64,000 nucleotides of DNA from Acanthaster planci. Taxonomy: Eukaryota; Echinodermata; Asteroidea; Valvatida; Acanthasteridae. The stretch is from assembly GCF_001949145.1 (NCBI RefSeq), contig NW_019091504.1, positions 526,427-590,426 on the forward strand, written 5' to 3'. A model generated the notes under the pieces. The model made no database searches and was not told the DNA's origin. It saw only the letters and a program-made list of their open reading frames with translations. This document shows, piece by piece, positions 56,601-64,000 of this stretch. The first letter of the stretch is position 1, and every line of letters begins with the position of its first letter. The position numbers and the translations under genes were made by a program.

Positions 56601-59600
56601 GAACAGCGAAGAGAAGCAACAGGTGAAAACTGGCGTGTTTCAGGTGTAAATGCATGCTTGTATCTGAAGTCCACTTGTCTGGCCTTCGAGAAAGATTCTG
56701 CTAGGATAAAATCATTAAATGTAGGTGCTACATGTATATCTGCTACGGTCCAGTAAGAAAATATGGTGAGGCTTTTGACAAAATGGGCTAAGATTGTTAC
56801 CTTGGAAACTAGACAACATGTCTTAGAGCTGCAGACTATTTTACTCTCTTTGTTCTACGCAGCTATCAGTGGAAAAAATTGAATTGAAAAGGGTGAAAAA
56901 ATACCATGTTGCCCACACTTCACTGAGGCAAAGCACTTCCAAACTCCGAACAGACTAAAACGAGATTCTTCCACATCTTTCAAAACCCACAAAGACATTA
57001 ATTTCACACACTCACAAATCTAAAGTCACGCCAGAGTTGCTAAATAACATGGAATTGCATATGAATCGAAGTCTTTTTCTTGAACCCCCATAAATGATAC
57101 ATGTAGACTGTTGACAATTTCATTCCCATAAATACCTCTATGAAAAATAACTGTAGATAAGAATACAGCAGGGCAATTGCAGGTGTCTCTTTTTACTGAC
57201 AAGAATTTGTGTGTACTCAGCTGGAGAGTCACACATAATTTATATTTAATGGATACACCATGAAGTTTCCTTTCGATTTAGAGCAACTATTTTCCTTCTG
57301 TCTGCACAGAAAATTTGCCTGACATAATTTGACTGGAAAAAGCAATTTTGAAGCATTATTTTGTGAAGTGCATTTACAACATCTCACAATGAGAAGTTTC
57401 AGCACAGTGATTCCAATGTAATGGGGCGTCACAATTCTCTGCAGTGCCAGAGGAGAACCGATCTTGAACAGAATGATCTTGAACTCATCTGGGTTGAGGT
57501 GAAGACACGGAAGAGAGATCGATGTGTACTAGGCATCTTCTACCGACCTCCCAACAGCGAAAGCCAACCACTGGCAGATCTTGGGACTGTCTTATGAGCA
57601 CCTCTCCGGAATATAGTAACAATATGGACATTTGTACCAATTGACGGAAAACCAAAAACGTGGTGGAGAGTACAGATGACTTCAAAAATACAGACTTCAG
57701 ATGGCACTGGTTATCAAAATATGATACTGGTACTTTCCCCATGTGCTCTACAATCATGCTCCACATCTGCTGAGGGTAATATTATCTTTCTGCATCACTG
57801 AACACATTCTCACAAATATGACAGTGAAAACATCCCAGTGAAAGTGACTGTAAAAAAAACCATCTGTGGACATTCTGTTGCTATGCATAATCACGAGGCT
57901 TTTTAGGAAATGCCAAAAAGTAAGGACAGGAAAAGAAAAAAAAAAAAAACGAGTCAATCTGGAATTCTACTACATGTAGAGCACTGAAAGTGAAACTCTG
58001 GGTAGGAGTTCCATTGGCTTGGGCAAAAGAATGTGTTCCAGCCAGCAACAAGTGTCTACAATGTATATTTAATGTGAAGAGTACCTCTTTGACAAAAGAA
58101 GGACGTACCTCTGTCATTGAATACAATGTACCAGACATGTTTTTACTGCTGTGCTTTGTCAAAGACCTTTTAACCCCTTCTCGGTGGAAATTTCTTTCCG
58201 AAAGCCGACTCCAAGAATTCCAGTCTCGCTTGGCTACAAAGGCCACCTGCTAAACTGCAAATTCTCGGTTTGTGGCCCAGCGTGCTCTGCACGCGTTGAA
58301 TTACACGGTGAAAAGGCTGATTGTTCGGTGGCATGCGGCTCTACTCAAGCTTCCACATTCCCGTTGCCTCTTTTCAAAGTGGGGGATATTGTGAAGCAGG
58401 TAATTATGACGCAAAATCTGTCTTTTCATTTCTGAGCTACACACAAAGACCAATTACCATATACACAAGAGCCAGGGTCTGCCTTCTTTCACTGTGTTCG
58501 CTCGAGCGTGGGCCTAGAAAAATAGCTGAAAAGTAGGCTGAGATCTCAATTTTTACGGCGGCTATAGCCGCCTCCCGGTACGAAGGGGTTAAAAGTGTGC
58601 CTGGATGCACATGAAAGATTTATGCCAAGGTAGAACCATGGACCTACATTCTAGCAGGTGAAGCAGGTCAACCACTCATTCTAACTCCATCTATAAAGGC
58701 AATCTTGTTGGGAATGTTCCATCGTTCACTGTGTGAGACTCCAATGACCCATTCTCTGAATTTCCACTTTCCCACATCACCAAAGCTCATGCGAAGCACT
58801 ACTTACTGCGGCCTACCATTTTATAATCCTGCCATTTCCTCTTTTTAAAGCCGTGTCCAAAATGAGCTTCCAGACCTACAGCTAGGTCTATAGTCGACAC
58901 ATCTCTGCATATTTCCAATGGAGTGAAGACTGAGACCTAGCTCTAGACAACAGATTTGGATGCAGCTTTAATCCTCCAGGTGGATTTGGCAGGATCTACA
59001 AGGGCTGGAGTTATTCTCACCTGTTGGTGAACTGCTGTATGCATTCATAGCTGCTTCCTGACGGTTCCGGCAGTGGCTGAACCACAAACTTGAAATCTTG
59101 AAATCCATCCTTCCCATCTGGTATTGTAATGATCTAGTAGATGCCAGAAAAAAAAATAATCAAATAAAAACCATAAATTTCTCACAGCACATGTGGTAGT
59201 GTGCGGGTACTTTGCAAGCCTTGGAAAATCACCAGAGCAAGGACGCTGAGTACGAGTCAGTTTAAAAACAGAATGTGAGAACTGCACAATTTCAATGATA
59301 ATTTGGTTCATATTGTTCTTGAATAGTAGATGTACATATGGGTGAATTACATGCATTCAGCTACCGGTATAGCAGTCCCAAATCCTCCAACTTCAATATG
59401 ATTTTACATACACCCTGGGGTTTAGGGTTAAACATTATCAAACTATTCCTGTGAACATATGGCTTTCATGTTAGTTGAGAATAATAATTACATTGCCCAT
59501 GATCCTTCAACTGTGGAAGAGGATTTGAACAAAGTAGGTGCATATGTGCTATACAAGTGCATGGCAGTATGCATGTATGTGTACATGTACATGGACTTGC

Positions 59601-62600
59601 ACCAGCCAACCATGCTGACAATCTTTGTACCAGACGTCACCTAATACAAAGATTGTAGGATGGCAGAAGTAACACGCATGCATAGAGAGACACTGGTAAT
59701 GTAGGGTCAAACTTGGCTGGGACACAACACACCGAGTGGTTTATTCATCAAAAGTACCGGTACATTCACTAGAAAAAGGAAAACTGCATGCAAAGTTTTC
59801 CTTTTTGGGGGTTGATGTCAAAGGTCAGACTAAGAGAGATAATTTACATACATGTATGTATCTTATATCAAGTCGGCTTCCCTTTTACCACTGGTCAAAT
59901 TTTGTAAAGGTTCAGTGATTCAAAATCTCAATTTAACCCTGACACCCCGTGTCACTCCGGGGAGTGGGTGGAGACGGAAGAATCTGGGGAGTGGGTGGAG
60001 ACGGAAGAATCCAGGGAGTGGGTGGAGACAGAAGAATCCGGGGAGTGGGTGGAGACAGAAGAATCCGGGGAGTGGGTGGAGACAGAAGAATCCGGGGAGT
60101 GGGTGGAGACAGAAGAATCCGGGGAGTGGGTGGAGACAGAAGAATCCGGGGAGTGGGTGGAGACAGAAGAATCCGGGGAGTGGGTGGAGACAGAAGAATC
60201 CAGGGAAAGCTTAAGAATTCAAACAAGCACGCACTGTTGCAGTCCTTCCTCCAAACTCCTGCCAAGTAATTGTCTTCACATTTTTTTAGATGTCTCCGAA
60301 TTTCATGATGAGAAGCTAAAGTGGAGATGATTTAGTACAAAGTGAGTCTGCTGAAGAAAACACCCTAGTTCATAATTTATGTTTGCTGCTGGCAAGTTGA
60401 ATGCTTGTGACTGCTGAGTCAGGCTAATGCGTCATATCTCCTATCATCAGTTCTGGGCTACAACCTCCAGGGATCAAATAAAAGTGGGACAAAATGACAA
60501 ACCCTACCCCTCCCCCCTTCTGCAAAGGAAACAATAGGTAAGCGCTGAATCATTCAACAAGACTTCAAACCTGCATAAAATGGCTGTCCCCAGGGCAGTG
60601 CACATTTGCCTGGAAGGAAGTTCAGGTTTCTGGAGAGCTGGATCAGTGTACAAGGGAAATCCAACTGGGAAAGTACACTGTACATGGGTACTTAGGCCAA
60701 ACAAAATAAATGTGCTTCCGCTTACCCTCCCCAATCTAGCAAATTGCAACGACCCTAAATCTTTTCACTGAAAAAAAAATAAAAACTACACTACCAACCT
60801 CGTCCTAATTTTTAAACAAAAAAGCTTTGCAATTGTTTTAGATTTTTACGTTTTTTTGGTTTGAAAATTGATGTTTTTCTCACAAGTTAATTTCTCGCGG
60901 TAATGTTAGTTGTGGCAATGCCGGTCGTGATCAAGCACCATGCAAGCACATGCCACATGTATGACGCAGGGTCATTTCCAAGTTTTAACATGACGCCCTC
61001 TATTATCTGTTGCTGCTATTTGTGCTGCTCCCCGTACGGAAACTATTATTGGTATTAAATGAAAAAGCAGTCAGTCTGGGCCTCAGACTACGTATTGTGC
61101 TCGCTCGCATGTCATGCAAGCTTGAAGTGAGCACGTTGTGCTTGCTCACGTCATATCAGTGGACAACATGCTACGGGCAGGAGGAGGAATGTTCACCTTG
61201 GAATTTGGGAAATGCTCACATTTCAGCAAGTAAAAATAACGAGGTTGAGTACAGTGATACTTTGCATATGAGTTTCAAACTTCTTCATCAAAAAATCGAT
61301 AGCAACTTTGTAAACGCCTTCGCTAGCACCATTCTCAAGTTCACTGAAAGGATTGACGTCGACATGACGCTGACCTTTAGGGACATGCCCCCAACCCTTT
61401 GATCTGCTCTTTCCGAAACTGGTCTTGCCAAACAATGTAAGCATGTTATAACAACAGACAAATTGAATGACTCAGGGACACAACGCATACATGTACATAC
61501 ATACATACAAGGTGCTTTTTGTTCGTTTTATTTATATTTTTGTACAAGTTTAATCTGTATTAGTGAATATCTGTGTCTTTCATTTCATGTAAATAAAGGC
61601 ATGATTTTGTAGATAAAGGCATGATTTTGTAGATAAAGGCATGTTTTTGTAGATAATAGTTTCCATCTGGGTTATTCAAATCCAACCTGCTTCTCTAAAG
61701 CCATTTTAAGCCACTTGGCCACAGATATTACATTCCAGTTTTTGCTGCTTGTCATCTTCGAATCAAAACCTTTTTTACGCAGCTGAAAAAATTTCAAGAA
61801 ACATCACTTTTAAATTAACAAATAAATAAAAAAAAAACCTCCAACCCTAAAATTTTGGACCCCCCTCCCCCAAAAAGATACTACCCACCTTCCGTAACTA
61901 TTTTTTCCAAACATAACAGGAAGCACAACTATTTGTTTGTTTGGCTTTATGAAACTCTTTGGACAGCCAAATATGATCAGTTGCAATTTCCCTGAAAATG
62001 GCCTCCTCAAATGCAGAGAAGACCCATATTGACGACAAGGCCAACTTTTTAAAAATTTTATTTGATTACAGAAATAGCACAATATCTGTCATATCTGTTG
62101 GATCAGAGGGCAGAGTAAGTATAAAAAGCTAAGAATGTTTTTTTGATTGTAACTTATCAAATTATATTAATTAAAGCACGAAATTATTGGCTGTACTTTT
62201 TAAAGATGAGACCAGCAATGGTCAACCCCTTTTTCATAGCATACACTGCATGTTTGTTTTATTTGCAGTTTTGTCATTATACAATAAATGTAATTTTTTT
62301 TGGACAGCAACATACATGTACATCAAGTAGCTAGGATTTTACTACTGGGAGGGGGCCACAAAGGAACACCAGCATCTTATGGGGGGCACCAGCCTCTTAT
62401 GGGGGGCACCAGTTTTCTGTGGTGTGGTTTTTTGGGGCAAGCTTTGTTAGCCTTGTTCAACATCCATTCATCCATTTTTTTCAAGGGGGGGAGTGGCACC
62501 GGGAATTTTTCTTGAGGGGGGAGGTCCCCCATGGCTACACCCCTGCTCTTGGATAATACTTACATGTTTTATTCAAGAGAATAAGAACAATTGGGATTCT

Positions 62601-63276
62601 AGTGACTCAAATTGGATCAGGGTATGATCTGGGATTGAAATACAGTATTTGCTTGTCCCTTTCCATCAAAGATTAAAAACGGCCAGTCCACTCCAAGCAA
62701 ATGTTTGAAAATACATGTAGCACCCCTCGATGCTGTGTACATGTACACGTATATGGATCTGACATATTTTACAATGCTTAACAGTGCAGATGTCCCGACC
62801 ACTTGAATCAATGCTTAGGATCTGCAGGCCATCCATACATGTACATGTACCACTACAGTACACATACATGTACTGTACCAATGTACATGTACATACATGT
62901 ACATGTATTTAGGTTCATTAGGACCTGATTGTTATGTTATTGTTACTTTCAAGTGGCAATGAGAAACTACATATTGAGGGTGCCAAGTTCAATCTGAATC
63001 TGCTTCTCACCTTCACATCAGGTCACTCTAAAAACTATTACAAGAATCCTATCCTTGCCCATCTTGGGGGAGGGGTCAAGGGTCAAAACAGTACTTTGAA
63101 TCTTATGTAGCAGTCGATGATGCAATCACAGACTTATGTTCGAATTGCACATAAGGACAGGAAATTCTAACATCTAATCAAGATTTTCCATTTTTAAGAT
63201 TGCAGAAACACACAACTCATGGACTTACCCCTTTTCTTCCTTTGAATAAAATAGTTGGTGTGTCCTTTATGTAGCC
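47505..63276 (-). CDS. ELL: ELL, RNA polymerase II elongation factor (first exon or exons outside window)
   Basis: Exons in transcript order: 63276-63229, 59133-59021, 56590-56462, 56088-55837, 54729-54609, 53739-53544, 51589-51382, 49537-49230, 48462-48246, 47600-47505; about 560 residues ending in TGA, against about 620-640 in human ELL and ELL2. ELL suppresses RNA polymerase II pausing and is a subunit of the super elongation and little elongation complexes in the nucleus. Seen here: most of the N-terminal ELL domain (TILFKGRKG; PSGSSYECIQQFTNR; ISATDDVYQTTQEKM), the winged-helix segment (RDRVIHLLALRPYKKPELI), a Ser/Pro/Lys-rich linker, and the C-terminal occludin/ELL domain (SHEQKQHYKDIFNTEY to LHNKLGHIKGLIAAYDS) that recruits partners. 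All phases agree except the junction 53544 to 51589, which needs an undetected exon or another donor. An invertebrate single-copy ELL is expected; it cannot be tied to one vertebrate paralogue. Confidence 0.94.
48246..48462 (-). CDS. ELL: ELL exon, occludin/ELL domain
   Basis: Phase 2 in after tgtacag, phase 0 out at gtaaat. MTITSHEQKQHYKDIFN, EYVEYKKMHAYVEDVNRKFT and EEYRHIKKKVIEEYEKIKA form the first helices of the occludin-like three-helix domain. Confidence 0.97.
48600..48842. repeat. CTCGAG-type repeat relative with 22-bp tandem core
   Basis: Three copies of tcactgtgacttacatg-like units lie between cgagtcac and gactcgactacac words shared with the STAP-intron cluster. Confidence 0.5.
49230..49537 (-). 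CDS. ELL: ELL exon, disordered linker
   Basis: Phase 0 in after ttgcag, phase 2 out at gtgagt. HKRPLLPDVVDYKPPKKTRI matches the PPDFIDPLANKKPRISH stretch of ELL; it ends SSTSSGPDYLK, which precedes the C-terminal domain in ELL proteins. Confidence 0.93.
49538..51381 (-). other. ELL intron with duplicated segment
   Basis: Holds the 49911-50240 duplication. The rest is AT-rich with no further signal. Confidence 0.6.
49911..50240. repeat. Tandem duplication, about 190-bp unit
   Basis: caaaagaggacaaacccatt (about 49918) and its near copy at about 50111, and aaaagtggacaactag (50057) with aaaagtggacaagttg (50225), show two diverged copies side by side. Confidence 0.65.
51382..51589 (-). CDS. ELL: ELL exon, Ser-rich linker
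   Basis: Open in the needed frame as NLRSSNQKEHSSFTNS, a run of Ser, and DPVRTAANKFKATIS, phase 0 out at gtaaga. The acceptor ccccag requires phase 2 in; phase 1 would meet a TGA at once. Confidence 0.85.
52326..52756. mobile_element. TTAA-flanked TIR element, family A type ends (431 bp) with 40-bp internal repeats
   Basis: Starts ttaacccctt and ends aaggggttaa, like the two family-A copies. The interior differs and begins with three tandem copies of a 40-bp unit (52341, 52381, 52421) holding ggagacggctata. The word ggctatagccgc is also found in family-A copy 2. Confidence 0.75.
52840..53346. mobile_element. TIR element, about 507 bp
   Basis: A-rich start with cggtctctggtca at 52866 and an inverted tgaccagagaccg at 53316-53328, each next to a long A or T run. 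The interior includes acagcgccctctatttc; gccctctatt recurs near 60992. No coding capacity. Confidence 0.6.
53544..53739 (-). CDS. ELL: ELL exon, end of N-terminal domain
   Basis: Phase 0 in after tttcag; the donor gttgat leaves phase 1. LYSEIQEDWPLYNDADRQLL matches the KDVQKDWPGYSEGDQQLL region. The outgoing phase does not suit the next recognised exon. Confidence 0.9.
53740..54608 (-). other. ELL intron with dispersed 60-bp repeat
   Basis: AT-rich. Near its upper end lies a copy (54534-54600) of the repeat also at 59372-59431. Confidence 0.6.
54534..54600. repeat. Dispersed repeat CAGTCCCAAATCCTCCAA, copy 1
   Basis: cagtcccaaatcctccaatt through tgatttt and a ggggttagggtt tail, about 60 bp, nearly identical to 59372-59431. 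Confidence 0.8.
54609..54729 (-). CDS. ELL: ELL exon, winged-helix segment
   Basis: Phase 2 in after ttgcag, phase 0 out at gtcagt. DRVIHLLALRPYKKPELILR and LQKDGIVMKDKNQL are near-identical in kind to vertebrate ELL. Confidence 0.96.
54730..55836 (-). other. ELL intron containing the assembly gap
   Basis: Flanking exons join in phase, so no exon need be hidden in the gap. The non-gap part shows nothing but AT-rich sequence. Confidence 0.6.
55087..55317. other. Assembly gap (231 N)
   Basis: Run of N within an ELL intron. Open frames that cross it are artefacts. Confidence 1.
55837..56088 (-). CDS. ELL: ELL exon, basic and Ser-rich linker
   Basis: 84 codons, phase 2 in after ttttcag and phase 2 out at gtatgg. 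Basic start (LKATRKIKRITKHPS), then Ser/Pro/Thr-rich, ending PNRSFR and joining RDRV as in the human RPFRDRVLHL stretch. Confidence 0.92.
56462..56590 (-). CDS. ELL: ELL exon, N-terminal domain
   Basis: Phase 2 in after ttttgcag, phase 2 out at gtaaga. SKGEPHLDSISRIQTKV and ISATDDVYQTTQEKMKLA are diagnostic ELL sequence. Confidence 0.95.
57425..57597 (+). pseudogene. LINE (non-LTR retrotransposon) endonuclease-domain fragment
   Basis: The + strand from about 57451 reads DLELIWVEVKTRKRDRC then VLGIFYRPPNSES, the (W)VEVK...V.YRPP signature of APE-type LINE endonucleases, ending in TGA at 57595. Just upstream, in another frame, GVTILCSARGEP resembles the strand that normally precedes it, so the copy is short and frameshifted. 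It is antisense to ELL. Confidence 0.65.
58170..58592. mobile_element. TTAA-flanked TIR element, family A (copy 2, 423 bp)
   Basis: Starts ttaaccccttctcgg and ends gaaggggttaa in an ELL intron. Nearly its whole length matches 6831-7254 in reverse complement, differing by one base in length. Carries ggcggctatagccgcc near one end. Confidence 0.85.
59021..59133 (-). CDS. ELL: ELL exon, N-terminal domain
   Basis: Phase 0 in after tactag, phase 2 out at gtgaga. IITIPDGKDGFQDFKFVVQP and SSYECIQQF match the ELL N-terminal domain. Confidence 0.93.
59372..59431. repeat. Dispersed repeat CAGTCCCAAATCCTCCAA, copy 2
   Basis: Same orientation as copy 1 and also inside an ELL intron; ends ctggggtttagggtta. 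Confidence 0.8.
59959..60201. repeat. 27-bp minisatellite, 9 copies
   Basis: Unit of 27 bp, ggggagtgggtggagacaga plus agaatcc, nine copies with a few changes in the first three and otherwise nearly identical. Because 27 is a multiple of 3 it stays open in all three + frames and in at least one - frame, producing repeat-peptide ORFs that are not evidence of a gene. Confidence 0.97.
61593..61652. repeat. 20-bp tandem triplicate
   Basis: ataaaggcatgattttgtag three times; the third copy has one substitution. Confidence 0.95.
62325..62546. mobile_element. G-rich element with gtagctaggattttacta terminus
   Basis: Starts aagtagctaggattttacta and ends with a partly inverted ggtcccccatggctacaccc; the inside has repeated tatggggggcaccag. 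The start matches 9567-9584. Resembles the common gtggcgtagc(c/t)agg-ended DNA elements of marine invertebrates. Confidence 0.5.
62835..62910. repeat. TACATGTA palindrome cluster
   Basis: Overlapping tacatgta and gtacatgtac units over about 75 bp, the densest patch of a motif scattered through the window. Confidence 0.8.
63229..63276 (-). CDS. ELL: ELL exon, N-terminal domain
   Basis: 16 codons, phase 0 at both ends, after ttgcag and before gtaagt. Encodes GYIKDTPTILFKGRKG, matching the RPSIRFQGSQG region of human ELL. Upstream exons lie past 64000. Confidence 0.85.
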
Positions 63277-64000
63277 CTGCAACAAAGGAAAAGAGAAAAA
63301 ACATTAATATTCAAACATTTCTCAGAGACGTCATGGTTACAACCAAAATAGCACTGAGTATCCAACCCAATGCTACAGTACTCATTCATTGCCCATTGTC
63401 ACTGTGAACATCAGTATTTCAAAATTTCAACCGTTAATTATAGCTTCTGGCAACTAGATTTCTCTTACACGTAGGTCACTTTGTTTTCAAAATTGATTGC
63501 ACAACAAGTCAGTTTGGCAAACCAATTTTCTTAACTTTACAAAACCTTGAACAGAAAAACCTTACAAACCCATGAGGGAAAAATACAATTCTTGAGTTCC
63601 ACTTCTACACATGAAGACAAATGACAGCAAATTTTAAGAACTACCAGTATGTACATGAACCACTCTTTAAACTCTTCGATTTCGAGCCACTGCTTTTTCC
63701 ATTTTCATTTGTGGGCCGAGCTGATGTTTACATTAGGTTAATTTATCATTTATTTGGATCTAAATGAAAAAGGTGAACTGATAATGTAAAACCTCACAGC
63801 ACGAAAATTATTTACATACGAATCATGAAAAATAACTATTGGAATAATAGTGCGTGTACGGGTACTTTTCCTGAACTGCACAGGAAATTCTGATCGAGAG
63901 TTGATGTATACTGAACAAAGGGGAATTCTAAATGTAGCTCTTGTTCATAAAATGGTTTTCGTAAACCAGAAGATAAACACTGAAGATATTCATTTTCCAT
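63277..64000 (-). other. ELL intron continuing past the window
   Basis: AT-rich. The upstream ELL exon or exons are expected beyond 64000. Nothing recognised. Confidence 0.5.

Larger units (their letters stand above)
56591..59020 (-). other. ELL intron with LINE fragment and TTAA element
   Basis: Contains the LINE endonuclease fragment (57425-57597) and family-A copy 2 (58170-58592). The rest is AT-rich. Confidence 0.7.
59134..63228 (-). other. Large ELL intron (4.1 kb)
   Basis: Holds a dispersed repeat copy, the 27-bp minisatellite, a 20-bp triplicate (61593-61652), a G-rich gtagctagg element (62325-62546) and a tacatgta palindrome cluster (62835-62910). No exon signal. Confidence 0.6.

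Noticed and set aside
59852-60330. Repeat-peptide ORFs on both strands
   Set aside because: Product of a 27-bp minisatellite, not a gene.

Overview
This window is nuclear DNA from an animal: intron-rich genes with GT-AG junctions, AT-rich introns full of short terminal-inverted-repeat (TIR) elements and minisatellites, and one assembly gap (55087-55317). The gene content and the very many palindromic TACATGTA-type motifs suggest an invertebrate deuterostome. An echinoderm is my best guess and a hemichordate or lancelet is possible; the sequence alone does not settle it.

Three protein genes explain almost all coding signal. (1) + strand, 546-6762: the last nine exons of UBA6, a ubiquitin-activating E1 enzyme; the 5' part lies outside the window. 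(2) - strand, about 40.4 kb down to 12250: a STAP-type signal-transducing adaptor with an N-terminal PH domain, an SH2 domain, and a long Pro/Ser/Tyr-rich tail that I pieced together from small exons, nearly all phase 1. (3) - strand, 63276 down to 47505: ELL, an RNA polymerase II elongation factor, lacking only its first exon or exons, with the C-terminal occludin/ELL domain intact.

UBA6 and STAP are convergent neighbours, tail to tail. From memory, human UBA6 and STAP1 are also adjacent and convergent (4q13.2), so this looks like an old chordate/deuterostome microsynteny. STAP and ELL are on the same strand, with about 7 kb between the STAP promoter side and the ELL stop codon.

The non-coding remainder holds several families of non-autonomous DNA transposons. 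Three elements with TTAACCCCTT ends include two copies of 424 and 423 bp in opposite orientation, one of them 69 bp past the UBA6 stop codon. Two further elements have TTAACCACTT ends. Others carry GGGCCCAATTTCA-type or TTTTGAGACCAAATT ends. There is a LINE endonuclease fragment in an ELL intron, a 9-copy 27-bp minisatellite that stays open in several frames, and a cluster of CTCGAG-centred palindromes. I see no bacterial, viral, CRISPR or defence-type system. The more interesting leads are the phosphotyrosine-motif tail of STAP, the conserved gene pair, and the transposon families.
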